Of a stretch of DNA of 7,505 bases, positions 1-5,978 are shown in pieces; the first letter of the stretch is position 1, and every line of letters starts with the position of its first letter. The stretch comes from Campylobacterales bacterium. Its GTDB lineage: Bacteria; Campylobacterota; Campylobacteria; Campylobacterales; QNZT01. A program made the position numbers and the translations under genes. Location: assembly GCA_027081495.1 (NCBI GenBank), contig JALWKJ010000026.1:1-7505 (forward strand). The letters run 5' to 3'. Under the pieces are notes generated by a model. That model had not been told where the DNA came from. It made no database searches and was given only the letters and a program-made list of their open reading frames with translations.

Positions 1-2
1 TT

Positions 3-86
3 CTAACTCCACATAAACCGTCACTGGAAGGTGATAGCGCGATTTATCAGGATGTAAAAGTGATTGTAAAAAGGGTTGGTATATGA
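3..86 (+). CDS. C-terminal tail of an unidentified upstream protein (5' end outside window)
   Basis: Only the frame starting at base 3 stays open on the plus strand here; the other two plus frames stop within the first 17 bases. It encodes 27 residues and ends at TGA 84-86. That stop overlaps the ATG of the next gene (83-85) as ATGA, the typical sign of a translationally coupled gene pair. The tail ends in a hydrophobic and basic stretch, VKVIVKRVGI, that could form a last beta strand. I do not recognise the family and propose no function. The overlap suggests that it is co-transcribed with the thioredoxin-like gene downstream. The minus strand is also open here, so the call rests on the overlap and the well-placed ribosome binding site inside the tail. 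Confidence 0.5.
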   Translation, partial: LTPHKPSLEGDSAIYQDVKVIVKRVGI

Positions 87-574
87 AAAAGGTGTTGATT
101 TTACTGATTTTTTGTGTGACGAGTATCGTCGCAAAAGAGTTTACGCTAAAGACCATTGACGAGAAAATTTTACATTTTGAGATCACGCCTATGTCGTTGA
201 GTATAAAAGAGTATCCAAACAAAATAATATTGCTTGATTTTTTCGGTGCGAATTGTCCGCCTTGCATCGAGGAGATGCCGGATTTAGTCGAATTTCAAAA
301 TATCTATAAAAAAAGTGTTCAAATTATCGGCATGCAGTCAAGCTCAAAGCGAAATGACAAAAAGATGACGATTTTCGTTAAAAAGCATAATTTAAATTAT
401 CCTATTATAAATCTCGACGAAGCCGCGGCTATAATCGTCTATGTTCAAGACAATACGCAATGGAACGGCGCGCTACCTTATAAACTTTTATACGATTTTT
501 CAAATACTCTTACCTATAAGCTTTACGGTATGATGGATTTAAAAAAATTAAAAGATGTGATAACCCGGTTATAA
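83..574 (+). CDS. Exported thioredoxin-like thiol-disulfide oxidoreductase (TlpA/ResA type)
   Basis: A 163-residue protein with an N-terminal signal peptide: MKK, then a hydrophobic core to about residue 14, with likely cleavage after SIVA (residue 17). No lipobox is seen, so it is probably a soluble periplasmic protein or one anchored by an uncleaved signal. The thioredoxin fold is shown by the strand IILLDFFGANC leading into the active site CPPC (C58, C61), followed by IEEMPDL as in TlpA/ResA proteins. The cis-proline is probably P132 in GALPYKLLYD. Proteins of this family reduce or exchange disulfides in the periplasm, for example in cytochrome c maturation or oxidative damage repair; the substrate here is unknown. 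AAGGG (71-75) lies 7 bases before the ATG and supports this start. The start overlaps the preceding stop codon. A response regulator gene begins 68 bases downstream. Confidence 0.9.
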   Translation: MKKVLILLIFCVTSIVAKEFTLKTIDEKILHFEITPMSLSIKEYPNKIILLDFFGANCPPCIEEMPDLVEFQNIYKKSVQIIGMQSSSKRNDKKMTIFVKKHNLNYPIINLDEAAAIIVYVQDNTQWNGALPYKLLYDFSNTLTYKLYGMMDLKKLKDVITRL

Positions 575-582
575 AGCGCTTT
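573..582. repeat. 10-bp perfect palindrome AAAGCGCTTT
   Basis: The sequence AAAGCGCTTT is its own reverse complement and begins inside the stop codon of the thioredoxin-like gene. It is preceded by a second interrupted palindrome, ATAACC-C-GGTTAT, at 560-572. Neither has a loop long enough for a good RNA hairpin, and no T-run follows. They look more like possible protein-binding sites than a terminator. Chance occurrence cannot be excluded. Confidence 0.35.
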
Positions 583-642
583 GCTACACGCCTTGTACAC
601 AAAAATCGGGTAAAATCTTTATAAAAGATTCGGGAAATTGAT
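583..642 (+). promoter_or_regulatory. Probable promoter and leader of the response regulator-kinase operon
   Basis: This is the gap before the response regulator gene. Two -10-like hexamers are visible, TAAAAT at 611-616 and TATAAA at 620-625. Possible -35 elements TTGCTA (581-586) and TTGTAC (593-598) are not at the usual 16-18 base spacing from either. Campylobacterota promoters often lack a conserved -35, so this does not rule out a promoter. A 6-bp inverted repeat, AATCTT and AAGATT, flanks the TATAA at 614-630. TCGGG occurs twice, at 606-610 and 630-634. These could be operator elements, possibly for autoregulation. A weak Shine-Dalgarno, GGGA (632-635), lies 7 bases before the ATG at 643. 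A separate transcript start from the thioredoxin-like gene is plausible but unproven. Confidence 0.35.
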
Positions 643-1305
643 ATGAAAATTCTTTTAGTCGAAGACGATCCCATTTTATCCGACTTGATCGGCGAGTATT
701 TAAGCGAGTGCGGATACGATACGATCGTATGTCCCGATTCGTTTTGCGCGCAAAAAAGTATGGATAAAGTACAATTTGACCTATTTATATTTGATATAAA
801 CATACCCGGAAAAAGCGGAATAGAACTTTTAAAAGAGGAGAGAGAGTTTGAAAAAAATACTCCGGCCATCCTTATAACGGCATATCATGATATAGAACAT
901 TTAAAAAAAGGTTTTTTGGCCGGTTGCGACGACTACATAAAAAAACCGTTTGAACTAGAAGAGTTGGGCGAACGGATAAACAATATAAAAAAACGCTACA
1001 ACATTCAAAGCGATACGATTATCCATATAGATGAAGATGTCGGTTTTGATTTCGAAAAAAGAGAACTCGTTTTTAAAGATAGATCGTCGATTTCGCTCTC
1101 TTTAAAAGAGTGCGAAATACTAAGATATCTGATAAATCGTAAAAACAGGGTCGTTTCAACAATGGAACTGATTCAAAATATATGGGATTATGAACAAATT
1201 CCAAGCGATGCGACACTTAGGGTTTATATAAAAAATCTTCGCAAACACCTTTCAAAAAATAGAATAAAAACAGTCAGAGGATCGGGGTATTGTTTTGAAT
1301 CGTGA
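643..1305 (+). CDS. OmpR/PhoB-family DNA-binding response regulator
   Basis: A full-length 220-residue regulator. The receiver domain (about 1-118) has the acidic pair D8-D9, phospho-acceptor D51 in FIFDINIPG, the switch residue T79 in ILITA, aromatic Y98 and the conserved lysine K101 in YIKKPF. A linker leads to a winged-helix DNA-binding domain (about 125-219). That domain has LSLKECEILRYLI, the recognition region DATLRVYIKNLRKHL and the closing hairpin VRGSGYCF. It should bind promoter DNA when phosphorylated by the kinase encoded immediately downstream, with which it overlaps by 11 bases. The protein is cysteine-rich for this family, with C23, C30, C35, C95, C157 and C217; C95 replaces the common alanine of GADDY. 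The target genes and stimulus are not evident. The family call is firm but the physiological role is open. Confidence 0.95.
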   Translation: MKILLVEDDPILSDLIGEYLSECGYDTIVCPDSFCAQKSMDKVQFDLFIFDINIPGKSGIELLKEEREFEKNTPAILITAYHDIEHLKKGFLAGCDDYIKKPFELEELGERINNIKKRYNIQSDTIIHIDEDVGFDFEKRELVFKDRSSISLSLKECEILRYLINRKNRVVSTMELIQNIWDYEQIPSDATLRVYIKNLRKHLSKNRIKTVRGSGYCFES

Positions 1306-2458
1306 AGAGAAAAGAGCGCTTTTTAGTTTTTTGGGCATATATCTGTTTTCCGCTTTGATCATGATGGCGATTATCGCTATTTTGTACTATTCGCAAGAGA
1401 TGAACGATACGAAAAAAGCATGCAAAAAGGATCTTCAAAGCACGCTTTTGCAAGTTGAAAGAGATATCAGACAAGCTTGTATGGGCGGATACGATTATAG
1501 TTTTGAGCCTTTTGAGTATAAGTTAAATGTCGGATTATTCGACATCGATAAAAAATTGATCGCTTCAAATCTTGAGTTTATGGATATAGACTTCAATAAA
1601 ACGATAGATATAAAACGAAATCGTGTTCATATGTTAAAAAAATTTCAAGGCTGTATTCAGGGAGTTTCATTTATAGTGGCGGAAGATGTCGCCATGACCG
1701 ATAGACAAAAAAATCTAAAACTCATAATATCTTCGGTTTTACTGTTTTCGCTTTTGTTTGTAGCGTTTGTGGGATATCTTTTGAGTAAAATATTGCTAAA
1801 ACCGCAGAAAAAACGGATAATCGAATTAAACAAATTTATAAAAGACGCGATGCATGAGATAAATACTCCCGTCACGGCGCTTTTGATGAGCGTTTCACAA
1901 CTTAAAAAAAAGGATATCAAAGAGCAAAAGCTCTTACGAAATATTTCGATAAGCTCAAAACAGATAGCGACTATCTACAACACTCTTTCGTCTGTCAGCT
2001 TTTCGGATTTACAAAAAGAGAATATCGAGGAGTTTGATTTAAAAGAGGAGGTAGTAAGAAGCGTTACTTTTTTTGAAGAGATAGCCGCCTCAAAAAATAT
2101 AAAAATAGAATCAAAACTTCTTTCTTTAAAGATAAAGATGGACAGACAAGACGCAAGCTCTCTTATAAACAATCTTCTCTCAAACGCTATAAAATACAGT
2201 TTTGCGAATACAACTATAACCATAGGAATAAAAGATAAAATATTTTATATAAAAGATGAAGGTATAGGGATAAAAGATGAAAACAAAGAGGAGATCGTTA
2301 AACGCTATACTCGCGCAAGCGACATCGGCGGCGGGTTTGGAATCGGTTTGGACATAGTAAACAGTATCTGTAAAAAATACGATATCTCTCTTGATATAGA
2401 GTCAAAAGTAGGAAAGGGTTCGCTTTTTACGCTTGATTTTTCAAAGATTGTTTTGTAA
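1295..2458 (+). CDS. Membrane sensor histidine kinase without HAMP domain, partner of the upstream regulator
   Basis: A 387-residue kinase beginning at TTG (1295), inside the last codons of the regulator gene. The first in-frame ATG lies inside the first membrane segment, so TTG is preferred; GGGG at 1284-1287 is a possible ribosome binding site. Membrane segments are at about residues 10-32 and 143-164. The roughly 110-residue sensor between them has three cysteines (C43, C62, C120) and no recognised fold. Only about 23 residues separate the second membrane segment from the phosphorylated histidine H187 (DAMHEINTP), too few for a HAMP domain. The catalytic domain is complete: N box NNLLSNAIKYS (N297), G1 DEGIGI (D321) and G2 GGGFGIGL (345-352). 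It should autophosphorylate at H187 and pass phosphate to D51 of the partner regulator. The stimulus is unknown. Confidence 0.93.
   Translation: MNREEKRALFSFLGIYLFSALIMMAIIAILYYSQEMNDTKKACKKDLQSTLLQVERDIRQACMGGYDYSFEPFEYKLNVGLFDIDKKLIASNLEFMDIDFNKTIDIKRNRVHMLKKFQGCIQGVSFIVAEDVAMTDRQKNLKLIISSVLLFSLLFVAFVGYLLSKILLKPQKKRIIELNKFIKDAMHEINTPVTALLMSVSQLKKKDIKEQKLLRNISISSKQIATIYNTLSSVSFSDLQKENIEEFDLKEEVVRSVTFFEEIAASKNIKIESKLLSLKIKMDRQDASSLINNLLSNAIKYSFANTTITIGIKDKIFYIKDEGIGIKDENKEEIVKRYTRASDIGGGFGIGLDIVNSICKKYDISLDIESKVGKGSLFTLDFSKIVL
2228..2281 (+). repeat. Three in-frame 21-bp-spaced repeats around the kinase G1 box
   Basis: ATAAAAGAT occurs at 2228, 2249 and 2270, each exactly 21 bases apart. The last two copies extend to the identical 12-mer ATAAAAGATGAA. 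In protein the units are GIKDKIF, YIKDEGI and GIKDENK, a seven-residue period containing the G1 nucleotide-binding motif DEGIGI. All residues stay in frame. This may be a small duplication history or convergence in an AT-rich, lysine-rich stretch. Confidence 0.5.
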
Positions 2459-2464
2459 AAAGCG
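2421..2464. repeat. Inverted repeat at the junction of the convergent kinase genes
   Basis: CGCTTTTTAC (2421-2430) is perfectly complementary in reverse to GTAAAAAGCG (2455-2464), separated by 24 bases. An alternative pairing is TTTTACGC (2425-2432) with GCGTAAAA (2462-2469). The repeat covers the end of the plus-strand kinase gene and most of the 11-base gap before the stop of the minus-strand kinase. It could fold in transcripts from either side and serve as a weak bidirectional terminator. The stem is AT-rich, the loop is long and no U-run follows, so a terminator role is uncertain. Confidence 0.35.
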
Positions 2465-2469
2465 TAAAA

Positions 2470-3852
2470 TCAAATCATGAGCTTATCGATCTCAAACCAA
2501 AATTTCGATCCTTCATTTGGGGCGCTTTGTATATGGAGATTTATATTATGAAGTTTTAGAATGTATTTGACTATATAAAGTCCCACGCCTATGGAGTTGT
2601 CCCAGCTTAGAGAATCCACTCTGAAAAATCTTTTTGTGATATTTTTGAGATTCTCTTCCGTGATGCCGATTCCTTTATCTATGATTTGAAGGTCTGCGCC
2701 TTCTAATCGAACTATTACTTTATCTTCTGAGTATTTAAGAGCGTTTTCGATAAGGTTTGTTAAAAGAGTGTCGAACATAGCGCGGTCGGCTCGTAGTTTA
2801 AGATCTTCAACCTCTATGACGATCTCTCTGTTTTTATATTTTTGAAGCAGATTCTCTTTTATATCTTCTATGAGAGCATATAGTGAAAACTCACTAAAAG
2901 TCGGAGCGAAATTTTCGTTTTCAAGTTTGATCGCAAAAGAGAGACGATCGATCATATCGGATATTTTGTAGGCGTTGTTTATTGTTTTGTTTAAAAATCT
3001 CTCTCTTATTTCGCCGCTTAATTTATCATCCTCTTTTACGCTTTGGGTATATCCTATGATAGCGGCTACGGGATTTTTAAACTCATGAGATATAGCGGAG
3101 ATTATATCGCTCTGTTTTTTGCTGAGAATTTTGAGATTTTTTGTATATTTCGCTTTTTGTTTCTCTCTTTTCTCAAGCTTTGCGGATACTTTTGCAATCT
3201 GTTTCGCGATTGTTTCAAACTCTTTGCAGCAACTTGTTTTATTAAAAACGGTTTTATAATTTTTATTTAAAAGATTTTTTAGACTTAGCTCTATATTTTT
3301 TAAATCGACCGAAATCTTTCTATTTATTTTTATCGCTATCCAAAACGCCAAAGCCATCGCAAGTGAAAAAAGAAGTATCGCTTTTATCCAAAATCTGAGA
3401 AATTTTTCATTTATACTCTCAAGCGCGTATGCCATCCTGATAAAATTTTCGTTATATTTTTTTGCTACATACAAAAAGTTTCGTTTGACGCTTACGGAGT
3501 ATCTAACGGCTTGTCCTATTCTATTTTTTAACGCTTCTTGAATCTCCGGACGGTTTAGATGGTTTTGCATTCCTTTCGTGTCGCGGTTGCTTTCAAAAAG
3601 AACTACTCCTTTAAGATTTATGATCGTAACTCTAACTCCCGTCTCTTTTTTGATCTCTTTGATCAAAGGCGACGGGTCTTTTAGGTATTTTTGCATCAGA
3701 TGATACTCGTCGATCATATTTTCAAGCATCGTTTTATGATTGTTTATCTCTATCTTTTGAAGTAGAAAATATCCCGAAACGGAGACGACAAAAAGCGTTA
3801 GAAAAAAGAGGACGAAATAGTTTCTAAAATAGAGTTGATCTAGTCTTAGCAT
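2470..3852 (-). CDS. phoR: Phosphate-regulon sensor histidine kinase PhoR-like
   Basis: A 460-residue kinase, the last gene of the phosphate operon. It has a membrane segment at about 12-31, an extracytoplasmic sensor at 32-151 and a second membrane segment at about 152-176. A HAMP-like region and coiled coil (about 177-245) follow. The HisKA helix carries H256 in ISHEFKNP. The ATPase domain has N box NLIENALKYS (N370), G1 DKGIGI (D392) and G2 GVGLYIV from 422. The sensor stretch with FESNRD and NHLNRPEIQEAL resembles the extracytoplasmic Cache-type sensor of Gram-positive PhoR/WalK kinases. E. coli PhoR lacks a large periplasmic domain. No room exists for a cytoplasmic PAS domain before H256. 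The ATG overlaps the phoB stop as ATGCTAA. It should phosphorylate PhoB under phosphate limitation; the name rests on operon context plus domain likeness. C208-C209 is an unusual adjacent cysteine pair in the signalling linker. Confidence 0.88.
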   Translation of the reverse strand: MLRLDQLYFRNYFVLFFLTLFVVSVSGYFLLQKIEINNHKTMLENMIDEYHLMQKYLKDPSPLIKEIKKETGVRVTIINLKGVVLFESNRDTKGMQNHLNRPEIQEALKNRIGQAVRYSVSVKRNFLYVAKKYNENFIRMAYALESINEKFLRFWIKAILLFSLAMALAFWIAIKINRKISVDLKNIELSLKNLLNKNYKTVFNKTSCCKEFETIAKQIAKVSAKLEKREKQKAKYTKNLKILSKKQSDIISAISHEFKNPVAAIIGYTQSVKEDDKLSGEIRERFLNKTINNAYKISDMIDRLSFAIKLENENFAPTFSEFSLYALIEDIKENLLQKYKNREIVIEVEDLKLRADRAMFDTLLTNLIENALKYSEDKVIVRLEGADLQIIDKGIGITEENLKNITKRFFRVDSLSWDNSIGVGLYIVKYILKLHNINLHIQSAPNEGSKFWFEIDKLMI

Positions 3853-4520
3853 AGTTTATATCCGACTCCGCGAATGGATTGGATGTAGAGTTTCGTTTTA
3901 TCAGGATCGATCTTTTTCAAAAGACGGTTTATCGTAACCGTTACCGTTTTTTCCTGTTTTAGCTCTTCATCTTTCCATACTTCGTCCAAAAGTTCATCTC
4001 TAGTTAAAACGATATGTTTGCGATTTATAAAATAGCTCAAAAGTTCAAACTCCAAAGGAGAGAGTTTTATCTCTTTATTTTCTATAAAAACTCTTCTCTC
4101 GTCCATCTCCAAGATAATATCTTTGTATTTGACTCTCCCTTTTTCTTCGCCTCTGGTTCTTCTTAGAATCGATTTTACGCGCAAAAGAAGTTCATTCATA
4201 TTAAAAGGTTTTGTCAAGTAGTCGTCCGCGCCTCTTATAAACCCCTCTTCGATTTCACTCTCCTTGTTTTTCGCGCTTACGAAAATTACCGGTATTTTGT
4301 ATCCTAAATTTCTTAGATATTGTATAAATTCACTTCCTTCGCGACCGGGAAGATTTCTATCCACTATCATCAGATCGATATCTTCTTCGCTCAAAAACTC
4401 TTCTACATGTTTTGTGGATAAAAAACCCGTTACGCCGTAATCGGCTTTTTGCAGATGATACTCTTGAAGTTCCAAAAGATCTTCTTCGTCTTCTATGATG
4501 AGTATATGAGCCTTTTTCAC
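3846..4520 (-). CDS. phoB: Phosphate-regulon response regulator PhoB-like
   Basis: A 224-residue OmpR/PhoB-family regulator. The receiver has E10-D11, phospho-acceptor D54 in MIVDRNLPG, S82 in VIFVSAK, Y101 and K104 in YLTKPF. The winged-helix domain (about 128-224) contains LSPLEFELLSYFI, the recognition helix region TVTVTINRLLKKI and the terminal hairpin IRGVGYKL. It ends in a cysteine. PhoB proteins activate the pst operon and other phosphate-starvation genes, so membership of this operon implies positive autoregulation. The start is GTG (4518-4520), overlapping the phoU stop as GTGA. The only Shine-Dalgarno candidate, GGCGGA, sits about 10 bases upstream and is weak, so translation probably depends on ribosomes finishing phoU. 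The phoR start overlaps its stop by 7 bases. Confidence 0.9.
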   Translation of the reverse strand: MKKAHILIIEDEEDLLELQEYHLQKADYGVTGFLSTKHVEEFLSEEDIDLMIVDRNLPGREGSEFIQYLRNLGYKIPVIFVSAKNKESEIEEGFIRGADDYLTKPFNMNELLLRVKSILRRTRGEEKGRVKYKDIILEMDERRVFIENKEIKLSPLEFELLSYFINRKHIVLTRDELLDEVWKDEELKQEKTVTVTINRLLKKIDPDKTKLYIQSIRGVGYKLC

Positions 4521-5182
4521 AGTTTTAGTTTTCCGCCTTTGTGCGCAAAGTAGGCTAGTTTTACTATATTTACGCTTCTATCGGATATTCTCTCAAGCTT
4601 TCTTATGCTTTTTATAAATTCTACGAAATCGCCGGCGTCTTCAGGATTTACGCATATCTGCTGAAGTATGTTTTTTTCGAGTATGGAGATAATGTCGTCG
4701 CATTTACTCTCTTCGACATTTACTTTTCTATAGAGGTTTTCAAGAGATTCTTGCGAAGTTGTCCAGATGGAGTCTATGGCGGCTTGAAGAGATTTTTTCG
4801 TGCTTTGCAAAAACGAGTTCATATCGTTTTGAAGAGCGCCTAGTTCGATTTCGCCGCTTATTTGCATCTTTACCTTTTTTGCGTAGCTTCTGATGTAATC
4901 GGAGATTCTTGTTAATTCGCTTGCTATTTTAAGGTAAGATATAACGATTCTAAGATCCTTTGCCTCCGGAGAGAATAGGGCGAGCGTTTTTATGATTTCG
5001 TTATCTATTTTATTATTTCTCTCATGAGCGTTTTTTAAAATATTTCTTGCCGTCGTCGCTTTTTCCAAATCTTTGTTTTGACAAGCTTGAATAGTATATT
5101 CATACGCTTTTAAAACATCGTCCGCTAGCTCCGATACTCTTTTTTGCGATTTTTCCAGTATTTGTTTGTAGTTTGTAAGCAT
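4517..5182 (-). CDS. phoU: Phosphate transport system regulator PhoU
   Basis: A 221-residue, almost entirely helical protein made of two PhoU repeats. Each repeat carries the metal-binding type motif: ELTRISDYIRSYA at residues 89-101 and KLERISDRSVNIV at 195-207. Length and motif spacing fit the family. PhoU is a cytoplasmic, peripheral membrane protein that restrains PhoR signalling and Pst transport when phosphate is plentiful. The gene lies between the transporter ATPase and the two-component genes, as in many Pst/Pho operons. Its ATG shares one base with the pstB stop (TAATG), and a strong ribosome binding site, GGGGAGA, occupies 5191-5197 at 8 bases spacing, which supports the start. No missing key residue is seen. 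Confidence 0.95.
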   Translation of the reverse strand: MLTNYKQILEKSQKRVSELADDVLKAYEYTIQACQNKDLEKATTARNILKNAHERNNKIDNEIIKTLALFSPEAKDLRIVISYLKIASELTRISDYIRSYAKKVKMQISGEIELGALQNDMNSFLQSTKKSLQAAIDSIWTTSQESLENLYRKVNVEESKCDDIISILEKNILQQICVNPEDAGDFVEFIKSIRKLERISDRSVNIVKLAYFAHKGGKLKL

Positions 5183-5973
5183 TATCCAAATCTCCCCGTT
5201 ACATAATCTTCCGTTAATTTTTCTTTAGGATTTAAAAATATCTTATCCGTTTTATTATACTCTATCAGCTCTCCGAGATACATAAAAGCGGTAAAATCGC
5301 TCAATCTACCGGCTTGTTGCATATTGTGCGTTACGATGACTATCGAAATTTCGTTTTTAAGCTCGCCGATAAGCTCTTCTATGGCTCTTGTAGATATGGG
5401 ATCAAGTGCGGAAGTCGGTTCATCCAAAAGCAGGATTTCAGGCTTTAAAGCTACCGCTCTTGCTATGCAAAGTCTTTGTTGTTGACCGCCGCTTAGCCCC
5501 ATAGCCGACTCTTTTAATCTATCTTTTACTTCGCTCCAGATAGCGGAAGATTTAAGAGCCCGTATCACTTTTTCTTCTATAATCGCTTTATCTTTGATAC
5601 CGCAAAGTTTAAGACCGTATGCGACATTGTCAAAAATACTCATAGGAAACGGAGTAGGTTTTTGAAATATCATGCCGACCCTTTGTCTTAGGCGAATAAG
5701 TTCGTTCTCTTTTTTGAGTTTTAATATATCTTCATATTTGTCGCTTTTTAGATCGAGCAGATTGACTTCTCCTTTGTATCTATTTCCGGGATAGAGGTCA
5801 TGAATTCTGTTTAAGGCTCTAAGAAGCGTTGATTTACCGCAGCCGCTAGGTCCTATCAAAGCCGTGATTTTATTGTGATATATCGGAAGATTGATCGATT
5901 TTAGCGACATAGTCGAAGCATTTGCGTACTGAAAAGAAAAATCTTTTATCTCCATAATTATCTGTTTTGCCAT
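5182..5973 (-). CDS. pstB: Phosphate ABC importer ATP-binding subunit PstB
   Basis: A 263-residue ABC ATPase with all motifs intact. These are Walker A GPSGCGKST (41-49), Q-loop Q104 in FQKPTPFPMSI, signature LSGGQQQR (160-167), Walker B LLLDEPTSALD (181-191) and H-loop H216 in VTHNMQQ. The segment FQKPTPFPMSIFDNVAYG after the Q-loop is characteristic of PstB and separates it from other importer ATPases. It powers phosphate uptake through PstC-PstA at the cytoplasmic face. It begins 5 bases after the pstA stop. GAGAGGA (5982-5988) lies 8 bases before the ATG at 5971-5973, favouring this start over the methionine at residue 7. Confidence 0.98.
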   Translation of the reverse strand: MAKQIIMEIKDFSFQYANASTMSLKSINLPIYHNKITALIGPSGCGKSTLLRALNRIHDLYPGNRYKGEVNLLDLKSDKYEDILKLKKENELIRLRQRVGMIFQKPTPFPMSIFDNVAYGLKLCGIKDKAIIEEKVIRALKSSAIWSEVKDRLKESAMGLSGGQQQRLCIARAVALKPEILLLDEPTSALDPISTRAIEELIGELKNEISIVIVTHNMQQAGRLSDFTAFMYLGELIEYNKTDKIFLNPKEKLTEDYVTGRFG

Positions 5974-5978
5974 AAAGC

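Noticed and set aside
1..177. Minus-strand open frame leaving the left edge, with a plausible-looking stretch SRYHLPVTVYVEL
   Set aside because: Its upstream part is antisense to the signal peptide and N-terminal region of the thioredoxin-like gene, and I saw no well-placed start near a ribosome binding site. The plus-strand frame with ATGA overlap explains the region better, although a minus-strand gene starting near the edge is not fully excluded.
573..582. AAAGCGCTTT as a transcription terminator of the thioredoxin-like gene
   Set aside because: The palindrome has no unpaired loop and no following T-run, so it does not fit an intrinsic terminator.
575..642. PHO box in the only sizeable intergenic region
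   Set aside because: I saw no pair of PHO-box-like 7-base direct repeats at 11-base spacing. The phosphate operon promoter lies outside the window.
510..869. 119-codon minus-strand open frame across the regulator promoter
   Set aside because: It is antisense to the receiver domain and to the end of the thioredoxin-like gene. It has no recognisable domain or convincing start.
1657..2223. Two minus-strand open frames inside the left kinase gene
   Set aside because: Both are antisense to well-supported kinase domains, with low-complexity Ser/Phe/Ile composition typical of the reverse strand of AT-rich coding DNA.
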